Shown: positions 1 through 8,417 of the stretch, one piece after another
Layout: each line of letters opens with the position of its first letter
Position numbering within the stretch: the first letter of the stretch is position 1
NCBI GenBank assembly: GCA_013306675.1
Contig: JABLUY010000004.1
Span: forward strand, 62,001-126,000
Length of the DNA stretch: 64,000 nt
Direction of reading: 5' to 3'
Source of the DNA: Thraustochytrium sp. TN22
Lineage: Eukaryota > Sar > Bigyra > Thraustochytrida > Thraustochytriidae
Position numbers and translations under genes: made by a program
The notes under the pieces: generated by a model
The model's database searches: none
Told to the model about the DNA's origin: nothing
Seen by the model: the letters and a program-made list of their open reading frames with translations, nothing else

Positions 1-2276
1 CTTGACGTGTGCCCCTCGAGCAACAGGAGCTGCTCCCCGGTGTAAGCGTCCCACACGCGCACCGTCTTGTCGTCAGACCCCGACACGATCCGATCGCCTT
101 GCAGAGCCACGCCTTGAACGGTGTCCTCATGGCCCCTGAGCAAGTGCAGGAGCGGACCGCACGGCGGAGCGAGAGATTGCTTGACGGGGCAGAGCCACGG
201 GTGTTGCGGCGGTTGGAGCGTGCGTCGCAGGGGGTGATCGGGGGCTGTGGTGCGCGCGAGGACCTGGCTGGCGAGCTGGTCTGGGTCTGTGATGACGGCG
301 TCCAAAGCCTTGCGGAGGAGTCGCGGCGTGTCGCTCTCAACATCGAGCCTGACCCGCTGCGCATCGTGGAGAACGCCGCCGAAAAAGGCGTGGCGCTTTG
401 CGGGCGACGACGGGGCTAGTAGGAGCTCACGGACCCAGTCGAAGTTGTTGAGCAGCTCGCGCGCCTCCTCGGGCTCGCCTGCCTCTGTGAGGTGAAAGAT
501 AACGTGCCTAAACGCGAAAGCGGTGCCAGTGCAGTCGTTGAGGAGAGCCTTGGCGAGCGTGGCGTGGCCTTGGCTGTGGCAAACCAGGAGCCTTTTGCCA
601 GCCCGGCTTTTGTCCGTGAGGAAGTCGGGCATGGTCATGTGAATGAAGCGCACGGTGGAGGCATCCACTTCGAGGAGCTGCGCAGCCTCAGCGAGCAGGA
701 CCTGGGTGTCGGCAAGGTCGCACTCGAAAATCTGCGCCACCACGCTGAGCGGGAGTGCGTCGCGCGCGGCGCACATGGCGCCGAGCAGGTTGGCGTAGAC
801 GTCCTTGTCGCCCCGCAGCGGCCCGTCGAGCAGCCTCCCAAAGAGCTCCACGTACATGGCGTCGAGGCCGGAGGGGGAAAGGTCAACCAGCTGGGCGGCC
901 GTCAGGTCGCTCATGCCATCCTCCATGAGCTTGCCGCGGAGCAGGGCGACGTACAAGAAGAGGCCCTGCGCGTCCTCCTCGAGCTGCGGCAGGGCAGCTT
1001 CGAGCTCCGCGTCGCTGGCCATGAAGCCCTTGAGCTTGGCGCGAAGGAGGCCAGCGATGTCGGCCTTGTTGCGCTCGTCGTCGAGCTCAAGGATGAGCGG
1101 GTCGTAGTGGGCCAGGCGCTCGCGGATCTCGTCCTCGGGCCTCGAGGCGACGAGGAGGCCGAGCCAGTCGGGCGTGCTGCGGCTCCACTCCTGGCGAATG
1201 ATGCGGAGGAGCGCGTCGCGCTGCTCGGGGTCGGCCTCGTCCAGCGCATCCAGCGCCACGATGACGCGCGTCGCGGGCGCAGCGACCTTGGAGCACGGCT
1301 CGGCGATGATGCGCTTGAACAGCGTGAGCGGGTCCTTGAGGTTGGATACGACGCCGCGGAGCTCCGGCGTGTATTGGTCGCGCAGGCCCGGGACGACCGC
1401 GGCGAGCTGGTTGGCGATGCTGAGCAGGCAAACGAGCACGTCCTTCGCCTGCACGTCATGGTAGCGGAAGAAGTGGGCGGCGCCGATGATGTAGGGCTGC
1501 GAGCGGGACAGGCGCTGCGAGACACGGGCCGTGATGGACCGCCGGGGCATCTCGGGCGCCGCTAGACCGAGCAGAACGGCGCAGATGGTGGCGATGGTGA
1601 CGGATTTGCCAAAGCCGGCAGGGCCGAGCATGGCCATGATGCGCGAGCCCCAGCCGGACTTTCTGGCCCAGTCGTCGAACTCACGGAGGATCCAGAGCCG
1701 GGTCCCGGTCTGGTACTCGCTCGCCTTGCCGCGGCCTTCGACGGCAAAGTCGTAGCCAAGCTTGAAGAGGGGCGGTGGCAGCGCCTGGGTCGCTCCCTCC
1801 TCGAGCGATTCGACGCCGGCCTTGGTGCGGATCATGCCGGCGAGCCTGTGCATGGCCTCGTCAAACTGAGCGTCCTCGTCGCCGCCGGACAGGTCCATGT
1901 AGAGATCTCTTTGAAAGATCATGCCGACGGCACCGGTCCAGTCATTTTGGCGAGGAATGGACGACTCCATGACAACCGCAAGCCTGCGCTTGGGCTTGAG
2001 ACGGAAAGCATGGCGAAACTCAAGCTGACAGCTGTCCGTCCTGTCGTCAGAGTTGACGGCGTCGAAGTACTCCTGCGAGAGGAACGCCACAAAGACGTCG
2101 CAGTCTTCGATGCTGTGGGTCATGAAACTGACAATGTCGCCCTGCAGGTCATCCTCGTCGATAATGACCTTGATGCCCAGCTGTTCGAGGCGAGCTTGAT
2201 AGAATCGCGCAATCCGCTTCACGCGCGCGTGGTTGCGCTTGCCCGGCCCCCACTTGTGCGATAAGAAGACGGTCAC
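1..2276 (-). CDS. TIR-NACHT-WD40 receptor (NLR-like), partial at the left edge
   Basis: The minus-strand frame is open from about 2276 to the window edge (about 758 codons). In order it reads a TIR domain starting VTVFLSHKWGPGK, with a C-x-x-E in SCQLEF at the position of the TIR NADase glutamate. Next is a NACHT NTPase with Walker A GPAGFGKSV (about 1600-1630) and an acidic Walker B, VALDALDEAD (about 1240-1270). A helical region follows, then the first WD40 repeat (IVSGSDDKTVRVWD, about 50-90) and the start of the next. The WD40 propeller continues outside the window. This is the layout of an NLR/STAND immune or cell-death receptor: WD40 sensing, NACHT oligomerisation, TIR signalling or NAD cleavage. 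No ATG precedes the TIR domain in frame; a TGA lies about 20 bases upstream. The alternative frame just upstream (about 2272-2350) reads as plausible coding sequence, so a small upstream exon, an indel, or truncation by the adjacent transposon are all possible. Confidence 0.85.
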   Translation of the reverse strand, partial: MTVFLSHKWGPGKRNHARVKRIARFYQARLEQLGIKVIIDEDDLQGDIVSFMTHSIEDCDVFVAFLSQEYFDAVNSDDRTDSCQLEFRHAFRLKPKRRLAVVMESSIPRQNDWTGAVGMIFQRDLYMDLSGGDEDAQFDEAMHRLAGMIRTKAGVESLEEGATQALPPPLFKLGYDFAVEGRGKASEYQTGTRLWILREFDDWARKSGWGSRIMAMLGPAGFGKSVTIATICAVLLGLAAPEMPRRSITARVSQRLSRSQPYIIGAAHFFRYHDVQAKDVLVCLLSIANQLAAVVPGLRDQYTPELRGVVSNLKDPLTLFKRIIAEPCSKVAAPATRVIVALDALDEADPEQRDALLRIIRQEWSRSTPDWLGLLVASRPEDEIRERLAHYDPLILELDDERNKADIAGLLRAKLKGFMASDAELEAALPQLEEDAQGLFLYVALLRGKLMEDGMSDLTAAQLVDLSPSGLDAMYVELFGRLLDGPLRGDKDVYANLLGAMCAARDALPLSVVAQIFECDLADTQVLLAEAAQLLEVDASTVRFIHMTMPDFLTDKSRAGKRLLVCHSQGHATLAKALLNDCTGTAFAFRHVIFHLTEAGEPEEARELLNNFDWVRELLLAPSSPAKRHAFFGGVLHDAQRVRLDVESDTPRLLRKALDAVITDPDQLASQVLARTTAPDHPLRRTLQPPQHPWLCPVKQSLAPPCGPLLHLLRGHEDTVQGVALQGDRIVSGSDDKTVRVWDAYTGEQLLLLEGHTS

Positions 2277-2353
2277 CTGCTCGAGGGAACCACATCTTCA
2301 ATGGACGTTCCTATCTGGAGACCCTCACACAGGTCTTCAAACTTCAAACTGTT

Positions 2354-2364
2354 ATCCCTGGCTA
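2354..2364 (+). repeat. Left terminal inverted repeat of the piggyBac-like element
   Basis: ATCCCTGGCTA, identical in inverted orientation to 4000-4010. The next 25 bases (A-run, then CCCCTTTTGGGGCTC) also resemble the sequence inside the right end. Confidence 0.6.
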
Positions 2365-3999
2365 AAAAAAGGTCCCCTTTTGGGGCTCTTTTGGCCAGGT
2401 ACTTGGTTCTGGTACCGGGCCTGGGGCAGGGTGTGTCCTTTTTTTAGGATGCTTTTCGGAGCACATGATAGAAATCCAATTGCTAAGCTTCTCCGATGCC
2501 TCGGGAAGCGAGAATGGTCTGGCGTAGCCCCCGAGTGCCAGGGTCCCTCGCCCCATGCTTTGCGGGTGGGTTGGGCGAGGCATGGTCGTCAGGTCGAGCC
2601 GCAAAGTCGAGGCTTCGCAGAGCGCTAACCACCGCGGTTAGCCGTCGGCAGAGCGGCTTGGTTGGGCTCAGCGCTCGTGCAGAGCTCGGCGAGAGGTACG
2701 GCGGTGCCGCGTGGCGGTGCCGCGCCCGCGGCACTGCTTCACCTTGGCGCGAAGCGTGGCGGTGGCCGGCAGGAGTCCCGCCATGGCGACCTCCGCCTTG
2801 GCGACCCCCGCCCTTGGCAGCCGCGACAGCGGGGCTGCCGACGAGCAGAACAGCCTCGCCAGCGAGGTCGGCGGGGTCGCCAACGAAGCCGATAGCGTCG
2901 CTGCTGAGTGCGGATGTCCCAACTCTGAGCAGGACAGCTCCATCTCAGTCAAAGTCTGACGCACGCAGGGACAACTTGGACTACGACTCGTCATCATCCA
3001 GGGATGCTGACAGCGCCCCTCCGGCGCTGAGCAGGACCACTCGCTCGCATGGCCAGAGTGGGACTCGTCGCGCTGCGGCCATGAAGGACTGGAGCAACAA
3101 TTTGCTCCGATGGGGATCGCGTCGAGACGGACGACGAGGACGTTCGCAAGGGTCACAACGAGGCCGGCGCCGATGGCAATGATGAAGATGATGAAGGCGA
3201 TGATTCCGACGCGGACGACGACGACGACGACCCTGAGGGAAAGGAGCAGCAGGAGGAGGATGCCAGCGAGTTGCAGATCCCGTGCTTCCAGCAACGCCAA
3301 TGTTCGTACGTTCGCCTCATGACCCCGAGTGGAAACTCGTCACTCGAAGCGCTCTATGCATGAGTGCCCGCTTGCGCTCGGCGCGGAGATCACGTCTGCT
3401 GCTCCTGCGTGACGCTTCCAGCAACTCTCTGGGCGTCGCCGGCCTTTGCGAACGAGAAGGTCGAGGAGGAGCGTACAGTCGCCCTGGCCCACAAGCGGAA
3501 GTGCCGCAAGACGATGAGGTGGTGCTTACAGTGCGAAGCCGCGCTCTGCAAGCACTGCTTCGTCAGTTTTCATCAAGAGAAGCATCCAGTCATCCCTCAA
3601 GTGAACCCAGGGTCGCCGGGGAGCCAAAGGGCCCTCCCGGGAGCGCGGAAACGTCTTGAAGCAGCCCCTAGAGCCGCGCGACGAGAGTGGTACCGTAGCT
3701 GATAGGCGTAATATGGCACTAGTACCTCCTACGAGTTTTGCCTAGCAAAGGAGCCCCAAAAGGGGCACCCGGCCTAATTTCCATGTTAGGGCGATTTCCA
3801 CGGAATCTCGAGCGATCAACTTCAAAAGCATACTACCAACCAGAAACTGCATCGAACAATGCGAGCTTTGGCAATCAGATAGAATGCCTATAGGAGCTCT
3901 CGTGACTTAAGTTTGAGCGTTGACAGCATCCTTGCGAGGTTCCTGCACAGGTTTTGCGGAAGGCAAATTGTGTCCCCTAAAAGGAGCCCCTTTTTCGCG

Positions 4000-4010
4000 T
4001 AGCCAGGGAT
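4000..4010 (-). repeat. Right terminal inverted repeat of the piggyBac-like element
   Basis: TAGCCAGGGAT, the exact reverse complement of 2354-2364. It abuts the stop codon of the kinase gene at 4013-4015. Confidence 0.6.
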
Positions 4011-4012
4011 GA

Positions 4013-6034
4013 TCATGCTTTTACGAGTTCCACGATCATGTCCGCAGCTTGAAGGATCTCCTTCTCGGCCTCCGCGGACCCCTTAAGTTTGTGTGCGCGA
4101 CCGAGGTCAATGATCTTGATCGCGCCGGCTTCGTTGATAACCACGTTGCGTGGAGCAACGTCGCCATGCGCATACCCTGCGGTGTGCAACTGACGCAGGG
4201 CGTCCTGGATACGGACAGTCAACTCATGAGCCCCACCCACACGCTCGATACGACGCGCAACCTCTGGATCGCCGCTAGCAAGCGAAATGCCCTCATGCGT
4301 CGTCAAGACGACACGCATTCCGAAGAAGTCTTCATGCCCGTGCATGACGACCGTCGGTAGGACCCTGCCTTGAAGGTGTTGAAGTGCGTCGTAGATGGTG
4401 GCCTCGTTGAGAAGCTCGCGATTTGCGCTCTTTTCAGAAAATGGCACGGTTTTGAGGAAACAATCCTTCCCATCGACATCCACGTTGGCCATCCCTAACC
4501 CCTTGTGGCCAAGAACGTCCACAGTATCGCCGACGCCCCAGTACCGTCGCCCCAGTTGAAGGTTAACGACGTTTTCCCCATCGTATGCAGCCACCGAAAG
4601 ACGCTGTTGGAACAGCGTTTGCACGTCTTCTTCGTACGCCTGTTGTTCCGTGTCTCCGTCCACACCATCGTCGTCCTCATCGAGATCATCCTGGCGTTCC
4701 GTATCTCCGAAGCGCGAGTCACCGTCTGGATCCTGCACACCAGGGCAGCCGAACCAACTCCAAAGAGGAGTCCTCGGTTGACCAGGGACGTGTTCCTGGA
4801 GCGCGTGGCTGCAAAAGAGCAGCGTTGCGTGGCCCAACGTCATACCTCCTGGGTTCTGGTGATGCTCGTCGCACTCGGGGTAAAAGGCATCGGTCACGTA
4901 GACTGTTCGCGGACGGCAACCCAGGCGCACAAAGAAGGTGCGGTAGCTGTTGCTCAGCATCCCGAATTTGCATCCGCTCATGACCATGTACATGAGGATC
5001 TGAGCCAACGGGTCGGCGACCATGAGGCGCCACTCGACCATGTTTCTCCTCGGTTGCAAACGGTTCCCTTCTTCGTCGACGTGAAGATGTGTGTCGAGGT
5101 TCGCAGCAGGCAGAAGCCGTTCGTACTCCGTCAACACAGAAACCCAGGTCATGGTGCCAGTGTGCTTGCACTCGATGCAGGTGACGATGGAGCGGTCATC
5201 GAGGGAAATCATTTGTCCGTCAACAAAGCGTTCCCCAAGACCGAACCCGATCGGCACGTCGCGCTCCCTTGAAAAGTTCACACCCATGTGGATAGCATCG
5301 CTCGATAGGGTCTCGACGACAGGGTTGATGCCGTGTCGTAACACAATCGATAGGTACGACGCGACCCACGACTGCACAGGTGTCTCTCTCTCACCCGTAT
5401 CAAAGGGTACGTCAACATCGAACAATTCGAGTTCCGGGTTGCCGTGTGTCTTGCTCAGCACCGTTGACTTGAATATGTCGAACGCCTCATGTGTCGTGTC
5501 ACCGAAGCGAGACCAAGGCAGGACACGCCTTGGTTGGAAAATCCACGGAACATTGCCCCTGGAGCTGCGCGATTGCGAGCTGCGCACAACTGAAAGTGAT
5601 CCAACCGGAGGCGGGACAGCCACGAGCCCGGTAGTGTTCGTTCGGGTGCGCTCTTGAGCTGCGTCAGGAGGCACAACGAAGTTTACGTCGGTGTCGAACC
5701 ACGAGTAGATCGTGCGGTTGTCCCATACCGGGGCCTGGATTAGCAGTCTCTCGTTCCTGCGACCAACGTCCACGCCGAGCTCGTCCACACGCGCAAGGAC
5801 GGCCTCCGCCTGCGCCGCGGTAAGTCGCTCGATCCAGTCTGGCGCTAATGTATCGATGAGCCGCGCCTCATCCCACGTCTCCACGTCGGCGAGCTCCGAA
5901 TCCAGCACCCTGCGAAAGCAAGGCACTCCTACACCATGCGCTACTCGCACCCGCCCTGCCCCCCATCGCGACTCGACTCGAGCCGCCGCCCCAGTACCAC
6001 CACCACCACCACCACCACCACCACCATCACTCAT
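4013..6034 (-). CDS. CRN-like protein: REase-like nuclease domain plus kinase-like domain
   Basis: Single 673-residue ORF. The start ATG (6032-6034) is followed by a ten-glycine run coded by a CCA/ACC repeat. The central part (about residues 230-330) has ...SLDDRSIVTCIECKHTG..., an acidic residue then hydrophobic strand and E-C-K, the pattern of PD-(D/E)xK (REase-fold) nucleases. A strongly acidic linker (residues about 440-470) follows. The C-terminal 180 residues form a kinase-like fold: CFLKTVPF (candidate ATP-binding Lys), HGDVAPRNVV (catalytic loop H-G-D-x-x-x-x-N) and IIDLGRA in place of DFG. A nuclease-like domain followed by a kinase is known from Crinkler/RHS-type effectors of oomycetes, fungi and other eukaryotes. 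It ends beside the transposon and shares strand with the TIR-NACHT-WD40 gene. No signal peptide is seen. The kinase call is firm; the nuclease call is inference from one motif. Confidence 0.7.
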   Translation of the reverse strand: MSDGGGGGGGGGGTGAAARVESRWGAGRVRVAHGVGVPCFRRVLDSELADVETWDEARLIDTLAPDWIERLTAAQAEAVLARVDELGVDVGRRNERLLIQAPVWDNRTIYSWFDTDVNFVVPPDAAQERTRTNTTGLVAVPPPVGSLSVVRSSQSRSSRGNVPWIFQPRRVLPWSRFGDTTHEAFDIFKSTVLSKTHGNPELELFDVDVPFDTGERETPVQSWVASYLSIVLRHGINPVVETLSSDAIHMGVNFSRERDVPIGFGLGERFVDGQMISLDDRSIVTCIECKHTGTMTWVSVLTEYERLLPAANLDTHLHVDEEGNRLQPRRNMVEWRLMVADPLAQILMYMVMSGCKFGMLSNSYRTFFVRLGCRPRTVYVTDAFYPECDEHHQNPGGMTLGHATLLFCSHALQEHVPGQPRTPLWSWFGCPGVQDPDGDSRFGDTERQDDLDEDDDGVDGDTEQQAYEEDVQTLFQQRLSVAAYDGENVVNLQLGRRYWGVGDTVDVLGHKGLGMANVDVDGKDCFLKTVPFSEKSANRELLNEATIYDALQHLQGRVLPTVVMHGHEDFFGMRVVLTTHEGISLASGDPEVARRIERVGGAHELTVRIQDALRQLHTAGYAHGDVAPRNVVINEAGAIKIIDLGRAHKLKGSAEAEKEILQAADMIVELVKA

Positions 6035-6247
6035 GGCGAAGGCGATGGAGTTATGGGCAGGGTGCTACCGTCCTCTGACTGTCACCATCACTGCACCGTG
6101 CACACCCATGAATTAGACCTGCTGTAATCGGTCCAAAACGTTTCAAGGTGCCAGTGGCACGTGCGTACGAACAACATGTCAAAATTGTATTATTCAGTTT
6201 GATCAAACGTCCAAAATCGCCTCCACGATTTCAGCCTCCTCACTTCT

Positions 6248-7408
6248 TTACAATCCCACGACGAATCGCCGACATGTACAGGGGGGCGGCAGGGCGTTGA
6301 TGAGACGGCGTGTCCAGGCACCGCGATGGCTCCAGCGGCGCAGAAAGGCGCCGTACAGGCTGTAGTGGCGGTCGAACTTGAAGAAGGTGGGTACGGCGCG
6401 GGAGGCGGAGGAAGCCGAGTGCGGCGGCGGCGAGCGCAGGAGCGGGGTGTGAACGGAGCTGGCAGCGGACGCCAAAATGGAGTGGCGCAGGGACGGCGCG
6501 TCGGCCTCGGAAACGTGCACATTGTCGGCGAAGAGGGGCGAGACTGTTGTGGCCCAGCGGAGCCGCGAGGCGAGCGGCGCGACATCGTCGTGGGCCCCAT
6601 CTTCATCGTCATCGCTGCCGCGTTCAGCTTTGAGAGCGGTGAGCGTGAGCTGGCGGATGAGAAAGGCCTCGCGAAGTTTCGTGGCGAAGAGCATGGAGGA
6701 GAAGAGGAAACCGACAATGGCGCCGACCGCGAATGCGAAACTGGGACCCGGGAAGAGGCAGTGCATGACGCCGTCGAGCGATTTCTGGCGCCAGACAGTC
6801 CGTAGTGTTGGCATGTGGTAGACGCAGCTGATGCCCCGATAAGGCTGGTCAAAGTCTGCGGAGAGCGCGGCGATGTGCTCATCCTGGAAGAGGGGCGAGG
6901 TCTGCATGATGACCAGGGTGCCGACCTGAAGCGCGAGTGCCAGCAGGCTGCAGACCGTGGCTGTGAGGCTGGAAAAGATCTGCGCCCGGAAGGGGCGCAT
7001 CATGTGCGCGAGCGCGCCGGCCGCGAGCGCTTGCACAGCGAGCACGAGCACGGAGGCCTGCAGCGCCTTGGCGATGCTGGTTCGCTGGCACATGTCGGCC
7101 CTAAAGGCCTCGGACATGGGTACGCGGCCGCCGTCGAGCGTCCCGGCGTCGACCGCCGGGCCGGAGGCGCAGTACGCCTCGTGCGTACTGCGCGCGTGGC
7201 TCGCGTTGGCGTTGCAGTGCACGCCCACGCTGGGCAGGTCGTCGCCCCACCTGACGCTCGTGGAGAAGATGCCCTCGCCCTACCAGCAGAAGCTGTCCAC
7301 CAGCTCGTCGCGGCTCACCAGCCACATGGGCACGGCGGCCGTCAGCGCCGCGCACACGAGCGCGAAGCCGCCAAAGGCAAGGCCTCCGGCCACGAAGCCT
7401 CTCGCCAT
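6248..7408 (-). CDS. Four-transmembrane (claudin/tetraspan-like) protein interrupted by an in-frame UAG
   Basis: From ATG at 7406-7408 (MARGFVAGGLAFGGFALVC...) the frame runs to the stop at 6248 with one internal UAG at 7280-7282 (C-W-stop-G-E-G). Including that codon the product is about 386 residues. Hydrophobic helices: residues about 5-30, then after a Trp/Cys-containing loop, SVLVLAVQALAAGALAHMM, LTATVCSLLALALQVGTLVIM and FAFAVGAIVGFLFSSMLFA. This is the four-helix, long-first-loop layout of claudin/PMP22-like proteins. The C-terminal 130 residues are cytosolic and Ser-rich. After the UAG the next in-frame ATG falls beyond the first loop, so a downstream start would lose TM1. The UAG could be a natural nonsense allele, readthrough or a base error. 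Family name uncertain; membrane topology well supported. Divergent to EF-G. Confidence 0.6.
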
Positions 7409-7998
7409 GGCCGGCGGGCCTGGGACGCGCAGTACCAAGTCTGTCTCTAGCTACTACTAGCTAGCAGAGCAACGTAGAGGAGACTCAGAGAGAGAGGACA
7501 CAGGACTGCGCGCCCAGGCACGAAGGCACGCAGGCAGGCAGGCAGGCAGGCAGGAGGTTGCGGCCCGCGTCCGCCGGCGCGCTGAGCGCGAAGCGTCTCT
7601 GGCCGGCCTCGGCCGCCGCCGCGCGCTGGCGGGCCGGGCCGGGCGCTGCAGGCGTAGGCTGTCTGCGCTGCGAGCGTCAAAGCCTGCGCGAGGCGGCGCA
7701 AACCAAGGGGAGCCGGGTGGCCCAGCCGGCACTGCGCGGGGTCGCTCCGAGGGTCGACCAGGACCTGTGCGGCGTGCGCGGCGCGCACACCCTTCTGTGG
7801 CCAGCACTGCAAGCACTGGCGCGCAACGAGAGAGAGTCATCATCAGAGAGTGCTCTCGGCGATTGCAAGCCTGAGCTAGCTCGAGCTAGCCAGCAAGCCA
7901 GCAACTCGGGCAGGGCGCTCGGGCGGAGGCGCGCGCGAGGGTGCCTGCGCGCGGGCGTGCGGTGGTGGTTCGAGGCAGGTGGCACAGCCGACACCGAC
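7409..7998. promoter_or_regulatory. Divergent intergenic region between the tetraspan gene and mitochondrial EF-G
   Basis: 590 bases shared by two divergent genes, so presumably both promoters. It contains CTAGCTACTAG-type palindromes near 7447-7465, a (GCAG)n/(GGCA)n tract at about 7530-7552 and AGCTAGCTCGAGCTAGC at about 7875-7893. The upstream in-frame extension of the EF-G ORF (from 7558) is judged non-coding. No TATA box is obvious. Confidence 0.4.
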
Positions 7999-8382
7999 AT
8001 GGCGCTGGGGCCGATGTGGGCGGCGCGGCGCGCGGCACTGGCGCTGACGGAGTCCGCGAAAAGGGCCGGGCCCGCGAGCTCCGTGGCGCGCAGCGATGCG
8101 TGGCGGCGCGCGGCGGCGCGTTCGCTGGCGAGCGCGAGCGGCGGCGGCATCACGGACCCGGAGATGCTGCGCAACATCGGCATCTCGGCGCACATTGACA
8201 GCGGCAAGACGACGCTGACGGAGCGCATTCTGTTCTACACCGGGCGCATCAATGCCATCAATGAGGTCAAGGGCAAGGACCCGAGCAAGGGCGCGAAGAT
8301 GGACAGCATGGACCTGGAGCGCGAGAAGGGTATCACGATTCAGTCGGCGGCCACGTACACGCAGTGGAAGGACATCAACGTG

Positions 8383-8417
<35 letters not shown>

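Larger units (their letters stand above)
2354..4010. mobile_element. Degenerate piggyBac-like DNA transposon, internally deleted
   Basis: Perfect 11-bp inverted ends (ATCCCTGGCTA at 2354-2364, its reverse complement at 4000-4010) are each followed inward by A-rich and CCCC/GGGG blocks. Inside, the plus strand carries two pieces typical of the termini of piggyBac transposases. One is a very acidic tract (about 3125-3280, with runs of Asp and Glu). The other is a Cys/His-rich tail at about 3385-3600 (HVCCSC, then WCLQCEAALCKHCF and H-x4-H), resembling the piggyBac C-terminal zinc-binding domain. The DDE catalytic core between them is missing, so this is a non-autonomous, decayed copy. No clean TTAA target duplication is visible at the ends (TTAT on the left, ATGA on the right). 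The right end lies two bases beyond the stop codon of the kinase gene. Family assignment rests on the Cys-rich tail and is moderately sure. Confidence 0.55.

Noticed and set aside
492-1565. 357-codon plus-strand ORF at the left end
   Set aside because: Antisense to the NACHT NTPase, whose Walker motifs are plain on the minus strand.
2496-3182. 228-codon plus-strand ORF inside the transposon region
   Set aside because: Arg/Ser-rich, out of frame with the acidic and Cys-rich transposase-like pieces; most likely chance.
7280-7282. Selenocysteine or pyrrolysine as an explanation of the in-frame stop
   Set aside because: Selenocysteine uses UGA, and pyrrolysine is not expected in this kind of eukaryote; no stem-loop was recognised.
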